36,360 nt of DNA from Chitinophagaceae bacterium (GCA_947381435.1 CANCVE010000038.1:1-36360); one strand, 5' to 3'. Positions 8,340-15,867 are shown, counted from the stretch's first letter. Numbers and translations: made by a program. Notes: generated from the sequence alone by a model not told the origin.

Positions 8340-9089
8340 ATGAGTAATCTGAAAAATAATGAGCCTTCTTACTCCCCTTTAGGGGTCGGGGGGGGTGAGG
8401 CAATAATACTTGCCGGCGGACTAGGCACAAGATTACGAAGTGCCGTGCCCGACTTACCCAAATGTATGGCGCCCGTAAATGGCAAACCATTCATAGGCTA
8501 CGTAATAGATTACCTGCAAAAGCAAGGTGTAGAGAAATTCATCTTGTCGCTTGGCTACATGAAGGAAGCTATCATAGATTATGTGGCTGAACATTATCCT
8601 ACTCTTCAAGTTCAGTTTGCCATAGAAGAAGAACCATTAGGTACCGGTGGTGGCATTTATCTTTCTTGCCAAAAGGCTACCGAAAAGAATGTATTTGTGA
8701 CTAATGGAGATACACTGTTTGATGTAAACCTATCTGCATTATTGGCAAGGCACACTGAAACAATCTCCGACTGCACACTATCTTTAAAACCTATGCAAGA
8801 CTTTGAAAGATATGGTGTTGTGGAACTAAAGGAGGATTACAGCATTGCATCATTTAAGGAAAAACAATATTATAAAGAAGGATTGATTAATGGCGGTTTG
8901 TATGTACTGAATGTAGCCAACTTCTTGGCTGAATCATTACCCCAAAAGTTTTCCTTTGAAAAGGACTACATGGAAGCCCTCTACCAACAAAGAAAGATGA
9001 GCGGATTAGTACAAGACGCTTACTTTATTGATATTGGCATCCCTCAAGATTATTTACAAGCACAAACAGATTTTAAGGACAAACCGTGA
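8340..9089 (+). CDS. hddC: D-glycero-alpha-D-manno-heptose 1-phosphate guanylyltransferase
   Basis: A nucleotidyltransferase expected to transfer GMP to heptose 1-phosphate, giving GDP-D-glycero-D-manno-heptose. The nucleotide-binding signature is AIILAGGLGTRLRS (21-34), followed by LPKCMAPVNGKPF with the catalytic lysine, EEEPLGTGGG, the metal site VTNGDTLFDVN and the product-side INGGLYVLN block. Specificity is inferred from its place among hddA, gmhA and gmhB. The first 19 residues (with YSPLGVGGG) are encoded by a CCCCTTTAGGGG repeat and are not part of the fold. No other start codon lies between ATG and the conserved core, so the repeat-derived start is the only one available. Confidence 0.85.
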   Translation: MSNLKNNEPSYSPLGVGGGEAIILAGGLGTRLRSAVPDLPKCMAPVNGKPFIGYVIDYLQKQGVEKFILSLGYMKEAIIDYVAEHYPTLQVQFAIEEEPLGTGGGIYLSCQKATEKNVFVTNGDTLFDVNLSALLARHTETISDCTLSLKPMQDFERYGVVELKEDYSIASFKEKQYYKEGLINGGLYVLNVANFLAESLPQKFSFEKDYMEALYQQRKMSGLVQDAYFIDIGIPQDYLQAQTDFKDKP

Positions 9090-9150
9090 GTCGTAAGTCG
9101 GGAATCGCAAGTATAGAACCCTAACTTGCGATTCCCGATTCCCGACTCAC
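9086..9150. repeat. Intergenic hairpin, second copy of GGGAATCGCAAG family
   Basis: GTGAGTCG (9086-9093) pairs with CGACTCAC (9143-9150), and CGGGAATCGCAAGT (9099-9112) pairs with ACTTGCGATTCCCG (9124-9137). The element shares the 15-mer CGGGAATCGCAAGTA with the hairpin after glmM. It begins at the hddC stop and its flank continues into the gmhB start. Confidence 0.8.
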
Positions 9151-9169
9151 GACTGAATACTCTCGACTT

Positions 9170-9730
9170 ATGACTTTCGACTCTCAACTACTTAAAGATA
9201 TTGACAAATCCTGGACACTATTTATTGATCGTGATGGTGTGATTAATCATGAAAAGAAAGCAGATTATATCAGGAATTGGGAAGAGTTCAACTTCTATGA
9301 TGGTGTGCTGGAAGCCATGGAGATACTAAACGAAAAGTTTGGCGTAATAGTGATGGTTACTAATCAGAAGGGCGTTGGCAAAGGTTTGATGACCAAAGAT
9401 GATCTGGATACCATCCACAATAATATGTTGGACAACATAGTAGCCAATCAAGGAAGGGTAGATAAAATATATTACTGCTCAGATTTAGAAGACAATTCTC
9501 CCAATAGAAAGCCCAATCCGGGTATGGCTTTTCAGGCTAATAAAGACTTTCCCACAATAGATTTCAGCAAGAGTATCATGGTAGGAAATAAATTGAGTGA
9601 CATGAACTTTGGTCGCAATGCAGGCATCAATACGGTATTTGTAGCTACTACTAATCCGGAAACCCATTTCCCTCATACAAGCATCGATTTTAGGTTTACC
9701 GACTTACTCGCATTTGCTAAAGCTTTATAA
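9170..9730 (+). CDS. gmhB: D-glycero-D-manno-heptose 1,7-bisphosphate phosphatase-like HAD protein
   Basis: A HAD-superfamily phosphatase of the histidinol-phosphatase/GmhB type, expected to remove the 7-phosphate before guanylylation. Motif I is DRDGVIN with nucleophile D20 and acid/base D22. Motif II is VTNQKG, motif III is the lysine in RKPNPGM, and motif IV is VGNKLSDM. Two oddities stand out. The family's zinc-binding Cys-x-His...Cys-x-Cys loop is absent, with only one Cys left before the RKPNPG motif. Motif IV reads VGNK where VGDK is usual. The first residues (MTFDSQ) fall in repeat sequence of the GACTTTCGACTC family. It is the last gene of the heptose cluster. Confidence 0.75.
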   Translation: MTFDSQLLKDIDKSWTLFIDRDGVINHEKKADYIRNWEEFNFYDGVLEAMEILNEKFGVIVMVTNQKGVGKGLMTKDDLDTIHNNMLDNIVANQGRVDKIYYCSDLEDNSPNRKPNPGMAFQANKDFPTIDFSKSIMVGNKLSDMNFGRNAGINTVFVATTNPETHFPHTSIDFRFTDLLAFAKAL

Positions 9731-9788
9731 TTAATCCCTAAAATTGTAGAATCCTTAGGGGCATGTTATTTTCAATGGCACAGCCTAT

Positions 9789-9796
9789 TAACTTTG
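9789..9796 (+). promoter_or_regulatory. -7 box for the exported protein gene
   Basis: TAACTTTG matches TAnnTTTG. Transcription would begin about seven bases later, after the first possible ATG (9794) and before the ATG at 9815, so the box also decides the start codon of the following gene. Confidence 0.45.
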
Positions 9797-9814
9797 TTTC
9801 AATTCAACCGCAGA

Positions 9815-10876
9815 ATGAAACAGTTACTAATTTGTATATTATTGATAAGTTCTATTAGTTTGGCAGTGTCTCAGCCTGCAAAACTAGATAGCAAAGCAGA
9901 GTTAAAACAACGCGAGGCAAAGCTGAAAGTCTTCTCTGAAGATATGATTAATGGCAAGCATTGGTACTTACGTTTTTATGCAGACAGCGTATTCACTCGT
10001 GGACTTGTACAGGCACTGAAGGTTAAGAACTCCTTCTCCTACCCTTTTGATTCTATAGAGACAATATCAAAACTATACGCCCCCGACAGTAGCTTCAGGA
10101 TATTTACTTGGCAGATGATGAAAGATTACACTTACTATCGTCAGCGCGGTGCCATACAAATGCGTACCAAAAATGGTAGCTTAAAGTTGTTTCCATTGTT
10201 TGATGCCAGCTCTTTTACCAATGCCCCCAATGACTCCATCAGAGATATAAATAATTGGATTGGTGCTATCTATTACAAAATATTACTGAATAAAGATGGC
10301 AATAAAAACGTGTACACATTACTTGGCTTCGATGAGAATGGCCCTCGAAGTAACAAGAAGTGGATGGATATATTAACTTTTGACGAAGAAGGAGTACCGC
10401 ATTTTGGTGGTGACTATTTCAGGTTCGAAACGCCTGCCCGAGATACGGTAAAGCATAGGAAGCCAGTTCTTCGTTTTAACTTAGAATATAAAAAAGAATC
10501 AAAACTGAAATTTAACTATGATAATAGAACACAGATGATAGTGTATGATCACCTGATAAGCGAAGAAAATGAACCTGAGAACTTGTACACTTACATACCT
10601 GATGGAAGCTATGAAGCATTTACATGGATAAATAACAAATGGGAACACACCAACAAACTCCCTACACAAGTACTTACTAACGGAAATGCACCGATGGAAG
10701 ACGCCATACTAAATGAAGATGGCAACGTGAACCAACAGAAACTTGAGGATATGATAAAAAAGAATAAGAAGCTACAATTGGAGGAAAGTAAGGAGGAGAA
10801 CAAACCTGCTAAACCTGTTAATAATAAGAAGAAACCGGTACTGCAAACCCCGCCGCAACAGCAGAATGAGTATTAA
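9815..10876 (+). CDS. Exported protein of unknown function, conserved-looking
   Basis: The start at 9815 gives MKQLLICILLISSISLAVSQ, a clean signal peptide with likely cleavage after LAVSQ. The ATG seven codons earlier adds FQFNRR and lies on the predicted promoter box, so it is less likely. The mature protein (about 330 residues) has no recognised catalytic motif. It is rich in Tyr, Trp and Asp, with a beta-like middle part, and ends in a Lys/Glu-rich and Pro/Gln-rich low-complexity tail (from about 300). It probably acts in the periplasm or at the outer membrane. It is followed closely by a cytochrome gene and may be in one unit with it. Confidence 0.7.
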   Translation: MKQLLICILLISSISLAVSQPAKLDSKAELKQREAKLKVFSEDMINGKHWYLRFYADSVFTRGLVQALKVKNSFSYPFDSIETISKLYAPDSSFRIFTWQMMKDYTYYRQRGAIQMRTKNGSLKLFPLFDASSFTNAPNDSIRDINNWIGAIYYKILLNKDGNKNVYTLLGFDENGPRSNKKWMDILTFDEEGVPHFGGDYFRFETPARDTVKHRKPVLRFNLEYKKESKLKFNYDNRTQMIVYDHLISEENEPENLYTYIPDGSYEAFTWINNKWEHTNKLPTQVLTNGNAPMEDAILNEDGNVNQQKLEDMIKKNKKLQLEESKEENKPAKPVNNKKKPVLQTPPQQQNEY

Positions 10877-10947
10877 TAATAGCTTTTTACCGAATACTTT
10901 TTATTGTTGAACAAATACAGCTATTTTTCCATTCTAAATTAAATATT

Positions 10948-11382
10948 ATGTTCAAGACTCACAAATACAAAATTGCCTTCGTAGCATTAATTGCGGCGGT
11001 AACATTTGCTAGCATTGCGGCTATTTCGCCTAAGGAGCAGCCTAGACAGCGGAACTTGAAAGTATTACCCAAAGATATTAGTCATGATAGCCTAGATCAT
11101 TTAATGGATTACTATAAAGTAGCTTTAAATGTAAAGTGTGGTTATTGCCACGCCCGTTCTGCAAGTAATCCAAAGAAGCCCGATATGGCAAGTGATGCCA
11201 ATCCGATAAAAGAAGTTACCCGTAAGATGATATTGATGACAAATGAAATGAATGATAAATACATCAATTCCATTTCGCATCCTACAAGCGATGCTACTCC
11301 ATTGCAACTCGTAACTTGTAATACTTGCCACCGTGGAAAAGCAAAGCCTGATGTTGCAGCTATTAAAATGCATGACGACTAA
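10948..11382 (+). CDS. Exported diheme c-type cytochrome (reaction-centre cytochrome-like)
   Basis: A 144-residue protein with an N-terminal membrane/signal segment (about 8-26) and two CXXCH heme c sites: CGYCH (64-68) and CNTCH (124-128). The block NLKVLPKDISHDSLDHLMDYY before the first site, and the spacing, resemble the small c-type cytochromes related to the photosynthetic reaction-centre cytochrome subunit that are common in non-phototrophic Bacteroidota. It probably transfers electrons on the outer face of the inner membrane; its partner is unknown. It ends shortly before a perfect 17-bp terminator stem. Confidence 0.85.
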   Translation: MFKTHKYKIAFVALIAAVTFASIAAISPKEQPRQRNLKVLPKDISHDSLDHLMDYYKVALNVKCGYCHARSASNPKKPDMASDANPIKEVTRKMILMTNEMNDKYINSISHPTSDATPLQLVTCNTCHRGKAKPDVAAIKMHDD

Positions 11383-11395
11383 TTTAGCTATGCCT

Positions 11396-11456
11396 AAAAC
11401 GAAAGAAGCCTTACAATATACATTAGACTTGTTTATTGCAAGGCTTCTTTCGTTTT
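11396..11456. terminator. Bidirectional terminator after the cytochrome gene
   Basis: AAAACGAAAGAAGCCTT (11396-11412) pairs perfectly over 17 bases with 11440-11456, ending in CGTTTT on the + strand and TTTTAGG on the - strand. It lies 13 bases after the cytochrome stop. The 190 bases after it hold no gene or repeat that could be recognised. Confidence 0.8.
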
Positions 11457-11652
11457 ATAAGCTAATCAACTGCGTACAAGGGTATCATCAATTGAAAATC
11501 ATTTCTTGATACCCTATTCACATTCTCACATGAAATTTAATTTGTGCTCCACATATTCACCTCAAAGTACAAATTACAACCTTTTCATTATTGTAATGGC
11601 TTTACAATAGCTAATTGACTCTTTTAGGGCTTGCTAGTAACGTCCCGTGACT

Positions 11653-12052
11653 ACCTCCCGACGTTTACTGAGTACCTCCCGAGATGAAGGGAACACCTCC
11701 CGAGATGAAGGGAACACTTCCCGAGATTAAGGGAACACTTCCCGAGATTAAGGGAACACTTCCCGAGATTAAGGGAACACTTCCCGAGATTAAGGGGACA
11801 CTTCCCAAGATTAAGGGGACACTTCCCGAGATTAAGGGAATACTTCCCGAGATGAAGGGAACACTTCCCGAGATGAAGGGAACACCTCCCGAGATGAATG
11901 GAATACCTCCCGAGATGAAGGGAACACCTCCCGAGATGAAGGGAACATCTCCCGAGATGAAGGGAACACCTCCCGAGATGAAGGGAACACCTCCCGAGAT
12001 GAAGGGAACACCTCCCGAGATTAAGGGAACATCTCCCGAGATTGCAAGAGGT
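11653..12052. repeat. 21-bp minisatellite, about 18 units
   Basis: Units of CACCTCCCGAGATGAAGGGAA follow each other without gaps, with variants such as TTCCCGAGATTAAGGGAA. Seventeen units are in one reading frame, and a degenerate unit (with GACGTTTACTGAG) precedes them. The centre is dominated by the TTCCC/ATTAAG variant and both flanks by the CTCCC/ATGAAG variant. Because 21 is divisible by three, all frames can stay open: one reads MKGTPPE heptads, the opposite strand reads FISGGVP heptads. No start signal precedes the array and the variation is not at synonymous positions, so it is taken as non-coding. Each unit contains TTCCC...GGGAA, a small inverted repeat. The flank after it contains CTTCGGGAGG and TCCCGAGACTTC, further decayed copies. 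Confidence 0.9.
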
Positions 12053-12162
12053 CGGCTTGAGACTTCGGGAGGTAGTCCCGAGACTTCACATTTAGGTAAA
12101 AAAGCAAAGAATGATAAAACAATTCGAAAGTAAAGATTTAGAAGTCGATAGTATGAGAATAT

Positions 12163-12202
12163 AAAAAAAAGGCAGTGGGGAAGATAAAACTTCTCTACTG
12201 CC
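12163..12202 (-). terminator. Rho-independent terminator of the FKBP gene
   Basis: GGCAGTGGGGAAG (12171-12183) pairs over 13 positions, with two G-U wobbles, with CTTCTCTACTGCC (12190-12202) around a six-base loop. On the - strand the stem is followed by eight T. It lies about 80 bases past the stop of the leftward FKBP gene. Confidence 0.8.
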
Positions 12203-12282
12203 TCTTCATTATGCATTAGGACAATCGACTTTTGTTTTTTGACTAACGACTATCGACTTTAAACTTTCGACTCCCGACTTGA

Positions 12283-12714
12283 CTAGAAACTAATCAATTC
12301 TACATCGAATATCAAGGTACTGTTAGCTCCAATCTGTGCACTTACTTGTCTATCACCATAAGCTAATGATGGATGTAAAAAGAACCTGAACTTGCTACCC
12401 GTTGGCATTAACTGCAACCCTTCTGTCCATCCACTAATTACCCTGTTTAAAGGAAAAGAAGCTGGCTGTCCCCTTTGCACACTGCTATCAAACACAGTTC
12501 CGTCTATCAATGTACCATGATAATGACAAGTTACGGTGTTTGTTGCACTTGGTTTTGCACCTGTACCCAATGTAATTACTTCATACTGCAATCCACTTGC
12601 GGTTTCGGTAACACCGGGTTTTGTTTTATTCTCTGCCAAAAACGCCTCTCCAACTTTTAGGTTAGCGTCACTTTTTCCATTTCTCAATTCTGCTAATTTG
12701 TCTGCGATTCCCAT
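12283..12714 (-). CDS. FKBP-type peptidyl-prolyl cis-trans isomerase
   Basis: A 143-residue cytoplasmic prolyl isomerase. A short helical N-terminal stretch (about 1-35, with VGEAFLAENKTKPGV like FklB/FkpA linkers) leads into a complete FKBP domain: SGLQYEVITLGTG, HYHGTLIDGTVFDSS, the hydrophobic pocket block FPLNRVISGWTEGLQLMPTGSKFRFFLHPSLAYGDR (given here in family order, about 92-125) and the final strand STLIFDVELISF. There is no signal peptide, which differs from the exported FkpA/Mip relatives. It has its own promoter-like box upstream and a terminator downstream. Confidence 0.92.
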   Translation of the reverse strand: MGIADKLAELRNGKSDANLKVGEAFLAENKTKPGVTETASGLQYEVITLGTGAKPSATNTVTCHYHGTLIDGTVFDSSVQRGQPASFPLNRVISGWTEGLQLMPTGSKFRFFLHPSLAYGDRQVSAQIGANSTLIFDVELISF

Positions 12715-12729
12715 TTAAATTAATTTTTT

Positions 12730-12737
12730 GCGAAAGT
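12730..12737 (-). promoter_or_regulatory. Likely -7 box of the FKBP gene
   Basis: Read on the - strand this is TACTTTCG, seven of eight matches to TAnnTTTG, 15 bases before the ATG. No clear -33 element was found. Confidence 0.35.
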
Positions 12738-12935
12738 AAGGTTCTGTTTGCTAATAGTCATCTTTCCAAAATAAATTGTGACAAAAACCGTTCTTGTCAG
12801 CATTATAAGTCACTATTCAAAATACAAGAATAATAGTACTGTGTAGACTTTCATCGGTTAGTTTGGGTTATTTACGGCACATTTGGCGTTATTTTATCAA
12901 AACTAATTACGGGATTCTAACAGCATCGATAGGCA

Positions 12936-13070
12936 AATCCACTCAGTAAACGTGGCAGAAAAAGTAAACTGACGATAGAAGACCAACTTTTATTGACATT
13001 TCTTTACATGCGTTGCGTCAATTTGATACCATTGATTGTGTGCAGAAAAAAGGTCAGTGGGCATTTCGCT
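12936..13070 (+). pseudogene. IS5-like transposase N-terminal fragment
   Basis: One frame reads NPLSKRGRKSKLTIEDQ and then LLLTFLYMRC, the typical helix-turn-helix start of IS5/IS1031-type DDE transposases (KRGRKxKLSxEDQLLxTLxYxR). The frame decays after about 40 codons, and neither terminal inverted repeats nor the DDE part is present. It abuts the truncated nrdB remnant, so an insertion may have broken that gene. The 220 bases before it, back to the FKBP gene, hold nothing recognisable. Confidence 0.45.
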
Positions 13071-13081
13071 AGATAGATAAT

Positions 13082-13596
13082 GGAAGCTTTGCAGAGCGTT
13101 TGATGGCTTTTGCAGCGGAGGAAGGCATCTTTTTTAAGGGTAGTTTCTGCTCTATTTTTTGGCTGAAGAAACGTGGATTGCTGCCATGACTAAGTTTTGC
13201 AAATGAACTAATTAGCCGTGATGAAGGCTTGCATTGCTACTTTGCCTGCTTACTTTATATGCAACACTTGGTGAATCCATTACCAAAAGAAACGGTTACA
13301 GAAATTATTACAGACGCGGTGGAGATTGAGAAGGAGTGTGTAAGTAGTGCACTGCCGTTAAGCTTGATAGGCATGAACACTGAACTTATGTGCCAATGCC
13401 TTGAATTTGTTGCTGACAGACAATTTTAGCAATGAACAGTAATAAGGTTTATAATTCCACCACCCCATTCAACTTTATGGAATTGATTTCACTTTAGGGT
13501 AAAAACAACTTCTTTGCTAAAAGAGTGGGCGAATACCAAAAAGCAAGTGTGAAGGCAGGTTCATCGAATGCAAATTCTATAGACGAAGACATTTAA
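13082..13596 (+). pseudogene. nrdB: Ribonucleotide reductase small subunit (NrdB), truncated and broken
   Basis: Translating the first frame gives [18 protein letters not shown], then [16 protein letters not shown], a stop, [25 protein letters not shown] and [21 protein letters not shown], then a stop. A shifted frame continues with NKVYNSTTPFNFMELISL, a stop, GKNNFFAKRVGEYQKASV and ends SIDEDI. These are the core helices of the class I RNR beta subunit, including the second iron-ligand region (EGIFF; DEGLHC; EIEKE) and the C-terminal GKxNFFxKRVxEYQK. There are three internal stops and one frameshift, and the first roughly 150 residues are missing. It is dead, and the functional copy must be elsewhere in the genome. 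Recognised from family knowledge, not a search. Confidence 0.85.
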
Positions 13597-13684
13597 CAGT
13601 TAGCAGTTATCAGTTATCAATGAAAAGAATCAACTCCTAACTGCTAACTGATTACTGCTAACTGTTCACTGTTCACTGATAACT
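13597..13684. repeat. CAGTTAGCAGTTATCAG / CTGATAACTG inverted repeat
   Basis: CAGTTAGCAGTTATCAGTTATCA faces GCTAACTGATTACTGCTAACTG and GTTCACTGTTCACTGATAACTG, giving an imperfect hairpin. It belongs to the same word family as the cluster beside mnmA, and stops about 25 bases before the rluD start. Confidence 0.7.
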
Positions 13685-13708
13685 GTATGTTATTATATAT
13701 TTGCGCTT

Positions 13709-14758
13709 ATGAATGTGGACGTAAATTTGGTACAAGACGAGAACAGTGAAGATGTATACGAAAAGAAGACCTTTACTGTGGATAAAGGGCAAGAACCTAT
13801 TAGGATAGACAAATGGATACAAAACCACATAGAGGGCGCTACCAGAAATAAAATACAACAAGGCATTGATGCTGGCTTCCTGACCGTAAACGGCAAGATT
13901 GTTAAGAGCAATTACAGAATAAAACCAGGGGACGACATTGTTTTGATGACTTTTGTAAACCCCGACTACACCATACTAAAATCGGAACCAGTACCCCTAA
14001 ACATTGTATATGAAGATGAAGACGTATTGGTAATAAATAAGCAAGCCAATATGGTGGTTCATCCTGGAGTTGGCAATTTTTCTGGTACATTATTAAACGG
14101 TGTATTCTATCATTTGCTTCAACAGAATCCAGAGATAAGTGAAGAGTCGCTTCCCCGTTTTGGTTTGGTGCACCGGATTGATAAAAACACTACGGGGCTT
14201 ATTGTCATGGCCAAAAATGCAATGGCAGCGGCACATTTATCGAAACAATTCTTTAATCATACCGTTCAGAGAAAATATGTTGCCGTAGTTTGGGGCGATG
14301 TGGATGACGATAAGGGAACTATTGTAGCACATGTGGCACGCCATCCTCAATACCGTAAAATGTTTGCTGCTTTTCCGGAGGGAGAAGTGGGTAAGCATGC
14401 CATAACGCATTATTCTGTTTTAGAAAGAATGAATTATGTAACGGTTGTAGAATGTGTGTTAGAAACTGGACGCACACATCAGATAAGGGTTCACATGAAA
14501 CACATAGGTCATACCCTTTTTAATGATTGGGAATACGGTGGAGAAAAAATACTGAAAGGAACTATCTATACTAAGTACAAGCAGTTTGTAGACAACTGTT
14601 TAGAAATTTGCCCAAGATGTGCTTTACATGCAAAAACACTTGGTTTTATACATCCTAGAACTGAGCAACCGATATTTTTTACGACAGAACTGCCAGATGA
14701 TATGAGGCTAATGATAGAAAAGTGGCGTAAATACGTAGGAAATAATAGTGAAGAGTAA
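13709..14758 (+). CDS. rluD: Pseudouridine synthase RluD (23S rRNA U1911/1915/1917 type)
   Basis: Isomerises specific uridines in helix 69 of 23S rRNA. An S4 RNA-binding domain (about 30-90, with RIDKWIQNHIEGATRNKIQQ) precedes the RluA-type catalytic domain. The catalytic aspartate is D158 in LVHRIDKNTTGL. The later family motifs GRTHQIRVHMKHIGH and LHAKTLGFIHP are intact. A 349-residue length is normal for the Bacteroidota form. TATATTTG (13696-13703) matches the -7 consensus but ends only five bases before the ATG, so if it is used the transcript would be essentially leaderless. It is convergent with ribF. Confidence 0.9.
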   Translation: MNVDVNLVQDENSEDVYEKKTFTVDKGQEPIRIDKWIQNHIEGATRNKIQQGIDAGFLTVNGKIVKSNYRIKPGDDIVLMTFVNPDYTILKSEPVPLNIVYEDEDVLVINKQANMVVHPGVGNFSGTLLNGVFYHLLQQNPEISEESLPRFGLVHRIDKNTTGLIVMAKNAMAAAHLSKQFFNHTVQRKYVAVVWGDVDDDKGTIVAHVARHPQYRKMFAAFPEGEVGKHAITHYSVLERMNYVTVVECVLETGRTHQIRVHMKHIGHTLFNDWEYGGEKILKGTIYTKYKQFVDNCLEICPRCALHAKTLGFIHPRTEQPIFFTTELPDDMRLMIEKWRKYVGNNSEE

Positions 14759-14767
14759 GAGCGAATT

Positions 14768-14884
14768 TACCACGGGGTACACAATGGTTTCCAACAAGGA
14801 ACACTAAGTTTTGAATAAAATATAGTATAAAAACTTTGTGTTCATACTGTTACTTTTCCTTGTGTCTCTCGTGGTTATACTTCC
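14768..14884. repeat. CTTTGTGTTC-type inverted repeat between convergent genes
   Basis: TTTACCACGGGGTACACAA and CAAGGAACACTAAG face CTTTGTGTTC and CCTTGTGTCTCTCGTGGTTA. The arms match the CTTTGTGTTCTTTGTGGTTA family seen between gmhA and hddC. It sits where rluD and ribF transcripts converge, so it could serve as a two-way terminator. Confidence 0.65.
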
Positions 14885-14896
14885 TTTGCAGTTAAT

Positions 14897-15844
14897 TTAT
14901 TTCGCTAGTTCTACCAATAACTCTTTTGCCTTTACTGCATCTCCTTCTAGTTGTGTTATCAGGGCATCGATGCCATTAAACTTTACTTCGTTACGCAGGA
15001 AAGCATGAACATGTATCTGTAGTGTTTTGCCATAAATCTCTTGAGAGAAATTGAATATGTTTACTTCCACCAGTCTTTTCTTGCCATCAACGGTGGGACG
15101 GAATCCAATATTCATCATTCCATAAAGAGTGGGATGATTTGTAGGTTTTATGTTTAAAGAGACAGCATAAACACCATCCGCAGGTAATAGTTTTTCGTTA
15201 GTATTTAAACTAATATTAGCCGTTGGATAACCAATCGTTCTGCCCAATTGGTTGCCATGTACTACTTCACCTTCGAAGAAGTAGGGGTAACCCAAGAAGC
15301 CATTAGCAATTGGTATTTCATTATTCAGTAATGCGTTGCGTATGCCGGTGCTACTAATAATGATGTCATTCAATACTTTTTCATCAATTTCCATCACCTG
15401 AAAACCAAGTTCTAACCCTATTTCCTCTAGTAAGTGATAGTCGCCAACACGGTTTTTGCCAAAGCGATGGTCATAACCAATTATGATAGTATGGGGTTTA
15501 AAGTGCTGATAGATGAAATCTCTACAGTATTCTTCTGCGGTTTTACTGGCAAACTCTCTTGTAAAGGGAACAATGACAAGATGGTCAATTCCGGCAGCAT
15601 CTAACAGATGAATCTTTTCTTCGATGGTGTTTAGAAGTGCAACCTGCCCACCATAAGTGCCAATTACAGATCGTGGATGTGGATTGAAGGTAATGATAAC
15701 CGTTTCGCCATTAATTTTTTGAGCAGTTTCTTTAAGTTGCCTTATTATTTGTTGATGCCCCAAATGCACACCATCAAAAGTGCCAATGGTAATTACTGCG
15801 TTGTTGAAGTGAGGTAACTGAGATAACTCTTTATGTACTTGCAT
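14897..15844 (-). CDS. ribF: Bifunctional riboflavin kinase / FAD synthetase
   Basis: Phosphorylates riboflavin to FMN and adenylylates FMN to FAD. The N-terminal FAD synthetase part shows ITIGTFDGVHLGHQ, ITFNPHPR and the IISSTGIRNAL segment. The C-terminal riboflavin kinase part shows GRTIGYPTANI, LLPADGVYAV and EVNIFNFS. The start at MQVHKEL is preferred over the ATG five codons upstream, because a TAAATTTG -7 box overlaps that upstream codon and places transcription initiation after it. The gene lies just downstream of pyrG on the same strand, but has its own promoter and a hairpin in between. Confidence 0.92.
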   Translation of the reverse strand: MQVHKELSQLPHFNNAVITIGTFDGVHLGHQQIIRQLKETAQKINGETVIITFNPHPRSVIGTYGGQVALLNTIEEKIHLLDAAGIDHLVIVPFTREFASKTAEEYCRDFIYQHFKPHTIIIGYDHRFGKNRVGDYHLLEEIGLELGFQVMEIDEKVLNDIIISSTGIRNALLNNEIPIANGFLGYPYFFEGEVVHGNQLGRTIGYPTANISLNTNEKLLPADGVYAVSLNIKPTNHPTLYGMMNIGFRPTVDGKKRLVEVNIFNFSQEIYGKTLQIHVHAFLRNEVKFNGIDALITQLEGDAVKAKELLVELAK

Positions 15845-15856
15845 AGCTGTTAAACA

Positions 15857-15864
15857 CAAATTTA
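15857..15864 (-). promoter_or_regulatory. -7 promoter box of ribF
   Basis: On the - strand this reads TAAATTTG, a full TAnnTTTG match, with TTG (15889-15887) 22 bases upstream as a possible -33 element. It sits immediately after the pyrG terminator stem. Confidence 0.5.
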
Positions 15865-15867
15865 AGG

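Noticed and set aside
11684-12133. Open frame of MKGTPPE heptads on the + strand
   Set aside because: It begins inside the minisatellite, has no promoter-like box before it, and exists because the unit length is a multiple of three; variation is not concentrated at synonymous sites.
11665-12216. Open frame on the - strand with a hydrophobic N-terminus and FISGGVP heptads
   Set aside because: Its start codon and first residues are the stem of the FKBP terminator, and the rest is the reverse of the minisatellite, so it is not a signal-peptide protein.
13229-13429. 66-codon ORF as an independent small gene
   Set aside because: It is one uninterrupted stretch of the nrdB pseudogene, continuing in frame upstream across a stop.
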